Positions 21,102 to 32,305 of a DNA stretch of 64,000 nucleotides are shown piece after piece (position 1 is the first letter of the stretch; every line of letters starts with the position of its first letter). The stretch is taken from positions 5,843,196-5,907,195 of the forward strand of contig CAMZMU010000116.1 of the NCBI GenBank assembly GCA_947311845.1. The letters run 5' to 3'. Made by a program: the position numbers and the translations under genes. The notes under the pieces were generated by a model, which did no database searches, had not been told where the DNA came from, and worked only from the letters and a program-made list of their open reading frames with translations. This DNA comes from Poa pratensis. Taxonomy: Eukaryota > Streptophyta > Magnoliopsida > Poales > Poaceae.

Positions 21102-24100
21102 AGAGGAAGACCCCCTCCGAGCTGCGGGTAAATGCCTCTGTTCAACCTGACTTTGTATCTTCAATCCGTAATATGTGAAATTTATATGTCAATGCAATAT
21201 GTACCGATGATGCGGTGAATGATGTAGTGTACTAGCTTTATCATGCAACACTCAACTAATGTAATCTACTTTGAAATTTTAATCTACTAAGTGGAATTTC
21301 CTGCAAATGCTACATCTGGCAAAATGCTATCATGACCTGTGAGGTTGTACCAAATGATGAGACCAGATGTAGTACTAGATTTATCATACAACACTGAACT
21401 GGTCCAAAACAAGCCTTTAACGTACTACCACATTGTGATCTACCAAGTGCCATCTGTGTTGCTTGGTTATATATAGATAAGTAGGCTGCAAGTTAACCAC
21501 ATTTTTAGTTTATCCCTTCAAAACCATTCTGAGGACCATAGGCACATCCTATTGTAAGCCTGTCCCCTTGCCTTGCTATGTCGCCACAATACGTAGGTGC
21601 ATACTGAAATTGTTAGCACACCCTGTTGTAAGCATGTTCCCTTGCTCTGCTATGTCTCCACAATGCGTATGCACATACTGAAATTGTTAGCACATCCTGC
21701 TGTAAGCATGTCCCCGTGCGATGCCATGTCTCCACAATGCGTAGGCACACACTGAAATTGTTAGCTAAAAAGCACATCGTACTATAAGCACTATATGGCA
21801 CAGGGTCCAGATGGACACTCAAAGTTATTCCAATGATTATTTCCTGCAGGGAGAGCAGTTGAAGCGACGCACATCTGAAAAGGCTGCTAATGATCAGTTA
21901 TTTGCTTCTGCGGCATTTGATAGGTAAGTCTACTGTAATTACGCATACTGATGTTTTTCTTGTGCTTTGATAAGGAGTTTGATACTTATCTTGTCGGTCT
22001 AGGTCGAGCAATGGGCTTCGGAACCCAGAACAGCAAAAGATATCCAAATATATCAACACTCGTGTCACAGAGGTGTTCCAAGTTAAGAAATCCAGAAACA
22101 TTGGAAAGGAAAATTGTAAGGTTAGACATTTTAGACGTTATCCATTTTTCAGGCTTCATGGTGCTCCTTGCTCTGCCCAGTCTTTTACATCGTCATGTTG
22201 GAGTGCTAATTTTGATACAACCGTGATATCTTGTAAGCAGGATGCTTTACTGAATAATGAGAAGGCTCCCAAGTCTGCTGATTCTGTAACGACTTCACAA
22301 TCTGTATCATCTTCATTCCCACGGTAATTACTTGACTAGAGGTGGTGTATCTTATATCATGTTCATGCTCTTATGTGGATTGTTTTTTCACAAGCCATGG
22401 CGACTCTGCTAAGTTGGATGGCTCTTTTGTTCCATCACTTGCGGAGACAGCAAAGCCCGGCTTTAGGAAAGCTGAGAAATATAGTGAGAATGCTCTACGG
22501 AGTGTATCTGAGCTTCACATTGGCGATGAGAAGCAGGATGGATCTAACAAATTTGACATGGTAAAGAGCAGCTCCCCATTGAACTACAGCATATGTATAT
22601 GACCTCATTTGCTAATCTGCCTAGTGCCTTGTGATAGGAAAAAGTGATGAAAGGGTTTGGAGCTCGTGATGCTTCTACAGCTTTCAATGCCCCTAACATA
22701 CAAGTTGGTGATGCTCCTTTGAAGTCTTCTGAGGCATGCCCTTCGAAGATCACAATACCAGGAAAAAGAGCTCCTCTGGATCTCACCTTGAAGACTACTC
22801 TGCAGTTTGTTTCATCATCTTCTGTGAAGTGGTGGGTGGGCATAAGCTTCTCTTCTATTTCTTTCTTATCTTCCAAACTACTTTTTGTCTAGAAAATGCA
22901 CTTTCTCCAAATGAACGTTATGTGTCTCTTGGCTGAACCAGTGTCATATCTCATTTGGTGCTTATACGGAATGGTCATGTGCCTATTGGTCTCCTAAGTA
23001 TCTTTACCGCACCTGCAAGAAAATTTCAACACATTTTAATTTACTATTGGTGTCTGTATGGGCCAGTGTTCCCATATGTACTACAACATTCTCGAAATAT
23101 GGTCACTAGGGAAAAATTGAGAATTACTTGTTGGTTGAATTCTATTGTCTTTGTTGCTTCAAAGACTAAGTATAATACTCTATCTTGTAACAGGTGTCAC
23201 AATTTAAGTACAAGTTTATTTAGGGGCAGTATTGCTGGACCCATTGGTCGTGGTAGGTCTCAAAATTCACGACGCACAAGGCCTGAGAGCAACAAGGAAC
23301 TCTTGTTCTCGAGGGCACTCCAATCATGGGTATATCCACAATCGGTGTTACCTGCTTCCATCGTATCTTTTATGCTCTCATCAACTGCACGAGGAGGTAA
23401 TCACTAAACCTTATTTTTTGTGTATTTAAAGATCAATTAACCCCATAATTTGTGTGGATGCATCTCTTTACTTGTTTTCCCTTCTGGCATGTAGAAAAAG
23501 AGTTCCTTCACAAAAGGTATCAGGACTGGGAAGATTCGTTTCAGAATCTCTACTACATGCTCCGGAACAATATGTTGAATATCTTTTATGGTATCTTCTT
23601 GTTCCTCAAACCCCAATGATCCAATTACTTGACAAGTCATTTACATCGGAAGTATAAGTGTTTTCATTTGTACATGCGCAATATTGGTGTAATGTTATTA
23701 TAAAAAAGCAATATCTCATGACAGTTTATGCAAAAGTATTTTTATCAAGGGGGAGATACATTTTCAGCATTATATAATATCCATTTTGTCTACCTTACAC
23801 TTTGTATTTGTAGTAAGGCTGATAACCATGAACGTGTAATGCCGCATTGTCTCATGGCCACCTTCATTTGCAACACGCTTTCATATCCCTTGCAATTATT
23901 GAATTTTAAGGTTCTGCTAGACTGCTACTCCATGGCTAACCCTCCTTCATTGTACTGAACATCATTTTTATTTGTTCTAGTTTATACGGCACAATTTGTT
24001 GCTCTATTTATTCGCGGAAACTGTTCGGAGAAGCAGTCCTGTAATGCCTACTTATCACAATCTACACGTGGCATACGTTCACTACTACGGAAACATGTGA

Positions 24101-25952
24101 GTTCTTCACCTACCTCACTATTGTTTTCACATTTCTGGTATAGTCACAAGCCTCTAAATGCCTACGTATTAAGATGCCATATATCTGTTGCAGACCAATT
24201 ATTATGTCATTATATTACTGTTTGTAATTTGTTACTGGTACTTTAATCTAGTAGATAACTGGTTGGCAAAAGGGTATTCTGGATTTTTTTCATTTTTGTA
24301 GCTTGAGGGCTTGAAAAATAATACTTGTTCCACATGTGACTAAAGCATTACTCCCTCCGTATCAAAATATAAGACCTCTACCTACTTTCTGCACACATGT
24401 TTGCACTAACATGTCTAGATATGTTTTAGTGCAAGGTTATGAATCTTGCACTAAAACATGTCTAGATACATGTGTGCAGAAAGTAGGTAGAGTCTTATAT
24501 TTTGATACGGAGGGAGTAATATTTTTTGACATAACCAATGCTACACCCGTTTCCCCATTATACTGAAAGCAACATCTTTTTGGTGGTTGTAAGTCCAAAT
24601 TTTCAGGTACGATAATATGATTCTGTGACTGCATTGTTGCAGGGTGCTCGGTTTTCTATGCCTCTCTGCAACACTGAAGTGGAGGAGGCTACTGAGGATG
24701 ACATGATTGAGTTTTCAAAAATCCAAACACTCAACCTGGGCCAGGTTCAATTCGCTTTTTCAACCTTTCCTTTGTTTGCTTTAGTTAGGCTGCAGCTACT
24801 GACTGATCGGGATTTTTCTACTGAACTTGCAGACACTGCATATAGATGCTTTATCTGAGGTGGACAACACCACACAGTCGCTCCTTTCATTCACTGGCAA
24901 TAAGAGCGTTCATGGCTTGTATGATGTCTTGCTGAACTACAAGTAGGGTGCTTGTTTCAACTAGTTATTCTGTTCCCTTTAACCCCCAGAATTTCTGTTG
25001 TATAACTAATTTTGCGTTTTTTACAGGTCGTTTCTGAATTCATTATCTGCCACAGATGTCCCAGTGTTATATTCACCGGTGCCATTTCAAAATGGTTGCC
25101 TCCATATTCCAGAGGTCATTTCATTTCTGTAGACTTTGTTTTTCATCCACATGGTTTCCGTACTCATATTTCTGTCCAGTGAATAGCAACTATTAGTCTA
25201 GAAGTACTAGTATTCATTAGATTCGCTGTTAATAAGCTGCAAAGTACTGCATATGGAAGTCCTTATTCATACCATACCATACCATACCATACCATATCAT
25301 GCGATGTTACTTGAATCTGAACCAGCTATACCATTACCATGTTCTTCAGCATTTTGATATCGCAATAAGAAGTTACATGGGGTACTTGTATAAATGTAAT
25401 TTCATGGGGTGAAAATTTGATATACCCTCCCTGAACACATGCTTCTGCAGGTCATATGCCGGGAGATGAGGAAAGCCGACACTGGCCTGGCCTCCTCTGG
25501 TGGCTCAACGCTGAAGAACAACCTGGATCAGCGCTTGCTCCTCTGGGGGGCAACATGTGCTACAGCATGGAGATAAAGGACGTGGTCGTCCCGCCGTGGG
25601 TGGTCTCGGGCGTCTGCGCCGCGATGAGCGCCGACGCGGACCGCTTTGACGTGACGTGAGCACTCTTCTCCCCCCCTCGCGACCACCTACCCGTTCCAAA
25701 ATCTGACCGTTTGGTGACAGCAAGGTTGTTTTTTCCAGTATTGGCACGGAGCCCTCGTCCATGGGGTTGAACGCCGCCTTGGCCTCCGTAGGCGGAGGAG
25801 GAAGCACCCAGCCGTCAAAGACGCCTGCACCCGAAGGGTGCTGCGAGGCTCTCGGCGTCCCCGGCGCCGTGCTGGTCCCCTCGTTGCACACCGCCTCGCT
25901 CCGGCGGCTCAGTTACAGCAACGGAGAGTACGTCGCTCACACGACCGTGTGA
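21098..25952 (+). CDS. DONSON-like (downstream neighbor of SON) replication protein, frameshifted in exon 14
   Basis: Coding exons: 21098-21127, 21850-21923, 22003-22120, 22241-22323, 22395-22560, 22638-22831, 23194-23396, 23495-23590, 23981-24096, 24643-24744, 24833-24942, 25027-25114, 25451-25655, 25739-25952, all with GT-AG introns. The protein starts MKRKTPSELRGEQLKRR. The central region has the family pattern: SFMLSSTARG, KRYQDWEDSFQNLYYMLR, YTAQFVALFIRG. Animal DONSON helps load the replicative helicase and stabilise forks; a nuclear role is inferred. In exon 14 the frame ending LDQRLLLWG stops at TAA soon after, whereas the sequence continues in another frame (CYSMEIKDVVVPPWVVSGV) through exon 15 to SYSNGEYVAHTTV. 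One missing base in a run of six G (25546-25551) explains this; with it the CDS would be exactly 1800 nt (599 aa). Confidence 0.85.
21541..21795. repeat. ~75-bp tandem repeat in a DONSON intron
   Basis: Three full units starting near 21541, 21616 and 21690 and part of a fourth (21771). Each has GCACAYCCT..TGTAAGC, CCACAATRCGTA and CATACTGAAATTGTT. Located in the intron before coding exon 2. Confidence 0.9.
24351..24517. mobile_element. Stowaway MITE, 167 bp, in a DONSON intron
   Basis: CTCCCTCCGTATCAAAATATAAG pairs over most of its length with the opposite end, flanked by TA (24349-24350, 24518-24519). As RNA it would form an almost perfect hairpin of about 80 bp. Confidence 0.95.
25268..25296. 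repeat. CATAC pentanucleotide microsatellite
   Basis: Nearly six perfect copies of CATAC/ACCAT in the intron before DONSON exon 14. Confidence 0.95.
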
Positions 25953-26991
25953 GCTCCTCTGACGCCTCGGAGAGGTACACGGGACGCGAGGCCGTTGCAG
26001 CCACCTTTGGTGTTCCAGGGTAGAAGGCCTCAGCTTGTTCCCGTGTACCTTCTCCGCCCGAAGAACCCCCATGGGTACAGAGAGGGAAGCCAGAAGGGCC
26101 CCCCTTAGTAGGAGGCATCCAACGCCTCAGCTTTTGCAGAGGGTTCTGGAACAAAGCCCCTGTGCTGTAGAGGGGTTCTGTAACTTATGATCCCTGGGTT
26201 TGTAATTCACAGGACATATTGACTGGTTGTTTAATGGAAAAATGGAGGGGGAAAACGATGGTTAAATATATATTATTTTTTCCTGCTTGGACTATTGATG
26301 TTCTGTTCGTGAAGATGAGAATGTTGCTCGTCGTTTTGCCTGTTGATATTTGGGCGGGAGGGGCTGGCCCTTTGACCAGACCAGGGAGAAGGAAAGTGGC
26401 CGGCGCCTCCTTTTGGACGAGATAATAGCCCTCTGTACTTCTTGGTCTTGATTTGATTTGGTACTGATGAGTAAAACAAATACATAATGATGCTTCCCTT
26501 GGTACTTCTGGTCTTTGTTCGATGATTACCCAGCAGCAAAACAAATAGGATTCTCTCCTTCTCCTGTCGTTTTGTATGGTGTTTTTGGCGGGAAGATGAT
26601 CTCTTTCATCTCTCTCTGCTGTGCTGCTTTTTCTTGATCCCAGACGATTTGCCTTTTTCAGAAGGATCATGCACGCAATGCTGGCATGCTGCTGGCTACG
26701 GACACACAGCTCTCTGTCTATCACACACAGACACAGCTGATCTGGTGTCGCATGACCAGGAGCAGCCATGGGATATGATCGCCAAAGCAAAGCAGAACAG
26801 AGCAGAGCAAAGCTGCCGCACACCAACCACCACGGCACCGGTCCGGCACCACCATTTTCGCTTCTTCTCTGACCAGCAGCAGCCTCCTTTTGTCTTCTTA
26901 TTCCTTCCCCCACCGCTGCGCGCTCCGGTCCGGCCTCTTCCGTTTCTTGGAACGCAATCCTCCTTCCCGTGCTCTCTCTGCTCCGGCCGCC
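25953..26991 (+). other. DONSON 3' region and AM1-like promoter
   Basis: No gene seen. The long minus ORF across 26185-27171 crosses into the AM1-like first exon and is non-coding shadow. The last 100 bp before the AM1-like ATG is CT/GC rich like a grass leader. Confidence 0.4.
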
Positions 26992-29900
26992 ATGAGCTCC
27001 GCCACCATCCACGCCGTCCTGCGCCGCCGCGCCATCGCCGACGACCGCCTCGGCCTCGGCCTCGGCGGCGGGCGGGACGACGACGACGACGCGTACTGGG
27101 CATCCCCGCCGCGCCTCTACGACTTCTCCAAGCACCAGCTGCTCAAGGACGAGCCTCCCGTGCACGACCACCCGCCGCCGCCGGCTCCCGCGCCGTCTCT
27201 GCCTTCACCGAAGCCAGAGCCGCCGCCTCCCGCGCCTTCCCCTTCTCCTTCGCCCGCGCCGGTGCCGCCGTCCCCGACGCCCTCGAGCGACGCCCACCTC
27301 TGCCTCCTCGCCCTGCAGGGCACCGGCGTCAGCTGGGGCGTCCGCAAGCGCGTCCGCTTCGTCCACCGCGCCGCGCGGCGCGCCAACGCCGACAGCAACG
27401 CTGCTTTCCCCCTCACACCGGCCCCCGCCCAGAGCGCGCCCGCTCTGGTTGCGCGGCAGGTGGACGAGGAGAGCTCCAGCAACGTCAAGCCCGAGCCCAA
27501 GCCGGAGGCCGACGCGGAAGAGAGCGTCCAGGACGGGCGCGAGGAGGAGGTCAAGACGGGGGAGGGGAAGAAGAAGAGGCGGAGGAGGAAGAACGTCAGC
27601 AGCCGCGGCTTCACCCTGGGCCGTCCCAAGAAGAGGCCGCATCGCGAGAGGAAGCCTCCCGCGCCCAAGGCCGAGCGCGTCGTCGCGGCGCCGCGCGCCG
27701 TGGCCGACCGGTCGGTGGCGCAGGTGTACGCGGCCACCGAGGCGGTGGGCAGCAAGCAGGAGGTGGAGCGTGAGGTGGCCTGCAGGAGCAGGGAGGCGGG
27801 GGCGAGGAAGCGCAAGGAAGGGGCTGTGACGCGAGCTGCCGTCGCCAAGCGTCCCAGGAACGTTCTGCCCAAGAAAGAGGAGGAGGAGGAGAGCGACGAT
27901 GTCGAGCGAAAGCCGGTGGTCGTCGTCAAGATGGAGAGGAAGAAGGGCCGGCGGGAGGAGGCGGAGGATGAGGAGAGCGGCCGAGACGAGCGCAAGCCGG
28001 TGGTCGTCAAGAAAGAGAGGAAGCAGAGCCGGCGGGAGGAAGACGAGGAGGACAGCGGCCAAGACGATCGCAAGGCGCTGGTGATCATCAACGCGGAGCG
28101 GAAGAGCAGACGGCGCAAGACCAACACAAAGACGGAGCCGAAGCCCGCTCCCGGCAACAGGCAGCTCGTCAAGGTGGAGGAACCCGGCGGCGCGCCGCGC
28201 GCGATGGTGGACCGGTGGGCGGCGAAGCGGTACGCCGCGGCCGAGGCGTCGCTGCTCGCCGTGCTGCGCTCCCTCCGCGCCCGCGCCGGGAAGCCCGTCC
28301 AGCGCCGCCAGCTGCGTGAGGAGGCGCGCAAGCGCATCGGCGACACGGGCCTCCTCGACCACCTCCTCAAGCACACCAAGGACAAGGTCACACCCTGTGG
28401 CGCCGAGCGGCTACGCCGCCGCCACGACGCCGACGGCGCCATGGAGTACTGGCTCGAGCCGGCCGGGCTCGCGGCCCTGCGGCGGGAGGCCGGCGTCGCC
28501 GACCCGTACTGGGTGCCGCCTGCCGGGTGGAAGCTCGGAGACCCCGTGTCGCCGGACGACTGCGCTCTGCAGATGAAGAGGCAGGTTGAGGAGCTCGCCG
28601 CCGAGCTCGCCGGTGTGAAAAGGTCCCCCTTTTCACCTTCTTCATCCACAATTTCTCTCTTTTCTTGCCTGTTTGGTGTTAATTTAGCATTCTGAGTGCT
28701 GATAGTACGAATTTTGTTAGATTCTTGCATGTAGAACTTGTAAGCGGAAATACTAGTGGGAAAAAATGTTTTTTTGTGCTGAACTACATTGTTAAGATTT
28801 TTGCTGCAACAAGTAGCAATGCTAGTGTTGGTGTTAACACTGAACTTTGTTTGCTCTGATTCAAGATTCTTCTCCTGCAATGTCTCTTCTTTCTAGCATT
28901 GTTGGTGCCAGTTAAGCACTGTGCTGAACTAGATTTTTGCTGCAACAAGTACCAATGCTAGTGTTGGTGTTAACACTGAACTTTGTTGCTCTGATTCAAG
29001 ATTACTCTCCTTCAATTTATCCCCTTTCTTGCATTGTGTCGGTTCAGCACTGCAATGCTTATACAATATTATTTTGATTCTTGCATGTAGTAGTATGCAG
29101 AAATGCTTCTGAAAAAATTGATTATTTCTGCTCAATTGCTGATAGTATATTGTGAAGTTTCTTGCATACAGCAAGTTGCAATGCTGCTGTTGTGCTAACA
29201 CTGAGTTTTTTTGCTCTGAATTTGCGTATGAAGGCACATGGAGCAGCTCCTCAAGGCACATCCAGACACATTGAGCAATGAAGTGAAATCTAAGGCAGTC
29301 AAAGCCTACATTTCTGATGAGCCTTATCAGGTGATCACACTCGCCTAAACTGAGACATGCATCTCTTTGTTCTGCATCATGTATATTTATTTGTTGTGAA
29401 AATAATGAGAAAAGGGGACATGCATGACTGAAGGCCACCCCATTAGTTCTGTGCTAGACACTTGTCAGGGAGTGCACATTTCTAGTTCCCTCTTCTGTGA
29501 AAACTCTGATGTTGGAGTTTCAGTTAAAGAAAGAATTTTGACATTTGAGTTGCTTCGAAATGGCAAGTCTTGGTTTTGGGTTTTGTGAGGTGCATTGCAG
29601 TATTGCATCAGAAAATTGTAAGATGCAGGGGGAAGGCTTTCATTTCCAATGCGTGGTTCCTTGTGAAAGAACTTTGACATTTGTGTTGCTTTGAAATGAC
29701 AAGTCTCTGTTTTGGTTTTGTGAGTTGCATTGCAGTATTGCATCAGAAAACTGAAAGTTCCAGGAGTAGCTGTTCTTTTCCAATGCATGGTACATTCGTA
29801 GCTTCTTGATTTGTCACCTCTGTGAAGGCATTGCTGACACTTGTAGTACACTAATCTTTCTCAGCTTGGCTTATACTGAGCTTAAGGTGTATGTTTAGGC

Positions 29901-31402
29901 AAAGCACCTCCATTGTTGATCTGCAGATATACTGCACACAACACTTAATATATACAGTATTAATCATCTCCATGCATCTCTCTTCTCAGTAGCAATGTAA
30001 AAATTGCAAAGTTAAGTTTTTTTGTTTGTGTGTGTGCCATGGAGTATATATTTTAATACAGGTGGATAGATGATCTTGAATTCATGATGATCTTATTTGC
30101 AGGAGAAGTATGGCTGTATGGTAAAGGTCAATGGTAATATGGAGAAGCAAGTTCTGTCCTTGGAGGTAAACCTACACCACACTAATTTGGGCAACTCCTC
30201 CTCGGTTTAAATTCATCATACTTATCTAGGTATCTTTCTGGATGATTTCTTTTCTTCTCTTGATCATTGATCTGAGGCCATTGCTCTGGATTTGTTTGCA
30301 GGAGAAGTATGCCGACGCGGCGCGGGCGAATGACAAGCTGGAGGAGGAGGTTCTGTTCCTGAAGGTACATCCGGAATTTGAACCAAACTTTACAGTACCA
30401 GGTTGCTGTATTCATTCATGCAGAATTATACATATGCTTGGACTCTGAATCTGTTTTGCAGGAGAGGTACGAGGCTGTGGTTGAGAAGAACACCAGGCTA
30501 GAGGAGCAGATGACTGCACTATCCACTTCATTCCTGTCTCTCAAGGTACAGTAGAACTTGATGGCCAATCACTGCAGTTCATCAACTGAACCAGTTGCCT
30601 GATGAATGGACCTGCAATTTCTTGTCATTTTTAAAATCACCTCAAAACCTGTGCCCGATTACATGTTATCATTAGATTTGTAGGATTAACATAGCAATTA
30701 AATGATGCAAAGATGAAGTGATGAACCTTTGGTTGCATATTTGGACAGGATGACCTGCTGTATCTGAATGATGGAGAGCAGCACCTGCAACTGATGGAAC
30801 CAGAGCAGGCTGATCAGCTTCGCCTGTGCGCCAAGGAGTCCCCCGAAGCTGAGAAGCAGGAGAGCAATGGCGGCAGCCTTGAGGAACCAGACGAGGCTGC
30901 TGCTGCTTTGGCCGACATCGCCTCCAGCGGCGGGAAGAGGACGTCGAGGAGGTGCAGCATGCGGATCTGCAAGCCTCAGGGGGCGTTCCAGTGGCCGGAC
31001 GCGGCGGCGCCAGAGTATCCCTCTTCGCCGGTGACCCCGGAGGGAGCGGGCATGGACGACGACGAGTGCGCGATGGCCGGCGGCCTCGAGCTGCCGCCTA
31101 CGCCGCCGTCCGCCTCCTCCACCACCTCCGCGAAGCTCCTGCTCCTGCCCGCCCCGGGCTCGCCGGCCCACCCGCCACCGCCCACCTGCAGCAGCCCCAG
31201 GGGCGTCGACATCCAGGCGCCTCATTCCGGCCCTGAACTGCACACGGCGCAGGACGCATTGCCGTCTTTGTCGCTGCCTCTGCCGTGCGGTGCCACCGTC
31301 GGCCTGCCGGAAGGCACGAATACAACGACGACCCTGGCGCTCTACGCCGGCCGTGGCAGCGGCGTGGGCACCGAGCTGGCCTTGGCCACCCCCTCCCACT
31401 GA
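26992..31402 (+). CDS. AMEIOTIC1/DYAD (SWI1)-family protein, 863 aa, 6 exons
   Basis: Exons 26992-28622, 29234-29330, 30103-30165, 30302-30364, 30462-30545 and 30749-31402 join in phase to 863 codons. The start is the ATG in GCCGCCATGA; the frame is open further upstream but only with non-ATG codons. Features in order: a proline-rich segment (residues about 60-95), a VSWGVRKRVRFV motif, long highly charged K/E/R tracts with possible nuclear signals (KKKRRRRK), then the conserved domain at about 405-530 with VDRWAAKRYAAAEASLL, ARKRIGDTGLLDHLLKHTKDK, GAMEYWLEP and DPYWVPPAGWK. That block is diagnostic of AM1/DYAD. Three short exons then encode coiled coil, each starting EKY or ERY, and a Ser/Pro-rich tail. 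AM1/SWI1 acts in the meiocyte nucleus in meiotic entry and cohesion. Whether this is the AM1 orthologue or a paralogue cannot be decided here. Confidence 0.85.
28801..29233. repeat. Repeated segments in AM1-like intron 1
   Basis: Copies of GCAACAAGTA.CAATGCTAG, TGTTAACACTGAACTTTGTT and GCTCTGATTCAAGATT occur at about 28804-28870 and 28940-29005. A more diverged third (29170-29225) ends at the splice acceptor of exon 2. Unit spacing is about 136 bp for the first pair. Confidence 0.88.
29520..29795. repeat. ~135-bp tandem duplication in AM1-like intron 2
   Basis: Two copies of a block with TTTGACATTTG, GTTGCTT, GCATTGCAGTATTGCATCAG and TTTCCAATGC (about 29528-29650 and 29663-29790), roughly 85% alike. 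Confidence 0.88.
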
Positions 31403-32305
31403 CCGACCTCCCAATCAAGTTTTGCCTCTCCACCCATCACCGTCACCACCAGTCCACCAGTGACAAGATACTACTCCGTACTAGACAGGGAAGAACAGGA
31501 TAGAAGACGAAGAAGACAGATAGATTACTCCACCGCTACTGTTCAGTTAGCCGTTGGGTTGGGTTCTCCATTGCCAACCTTTTTTTCTTTCTGTAATGTG
31601 CTGCCATCGATCAGACTCTGAGGTCGATCTTGTTGTTGTAGATGTTTGATGTTGTCGCCAACTGGAGGAATTCAGACACATTTTGCATTTGCAGTGCTGC
31701 CTGAGTAGCCTCCTAATTACTACTACTGTAGTAGTTTCTGTGATTCTCAACCAGTCTTCTGAAATCTTGTTGGTCTTGCCTGCTCTCGTGGATCAGATAG
31801 ACTGCTTATGTAATTCTCAGATATTTTTTGTTTGTTTTTCCAAAACAATCCAACTTGCCTTTATTGATTGACTAAACGAAATACAGTACATCGAAGCCAA
31901 ATCACTCGCGGAGTTCATGTGTACATTCTTGGTTAGGGGTTTCTCTCTTTTTTTTTTTCAAAAAAATCTGTACATTCTCGACGGCGTCGTGAATATTTTC
32001 AGTGTTTGTGAACTACTATCCCCGTTCCATAATTCTTGTCGTGGTTTTAGTTCAAATTATGTGACGGATGGGATGGATTAGGTTTTCTGTGGCTGATTTA
32101 TGTATCTGAAAAAAAAAACTGGGGTTGGGTTGCATTGAGCTACTGCGGGTTTGAACCGGCCCATCACCTTCCATCATGGGCCCGCCAGCCAGGAAAAATA
32201 CCCATTTCCCCGCCCACCTCCACCGAAATTTGAACGAGAGAGATTCATTCCCCAGCCAAATCCCCACCTTCCACCAGACTCCGGCGACTCGCCGCCGCCG
32301 CCGCG

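Noticed and set aside
22955..23407. 150-aa plus ORF
   Set aside because: Reads through a DONSON intron into exon 8; only the exon part from 23194 is coding.
25268..25296. Regular pentanucleotide array considered as a CRISPR-like repeat
   Set aside because: No spacers; simple microsatellite in an intron.
26890..26991. N-terminal extension of the AM1-like ORF from 26890
   Set aside because: It starts with TTG, not ATG; the ATG at 26992 has a good context.
26185..27171. 328-aa minus ORF
   Set aside because: Spans the DONSON 3' region and AM1-like leader, no domain, mixed composition; non-coding shadow.
27117..28880. 587-aa and 389-aa ORFs on the minus strand opposite the AM1-like first exon
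   Set aside because: They are antisense to a conserved AM1/DYAD domain; low-complexity Ser/Leu/Arg composition comes from GC-rich codons of the real gene.
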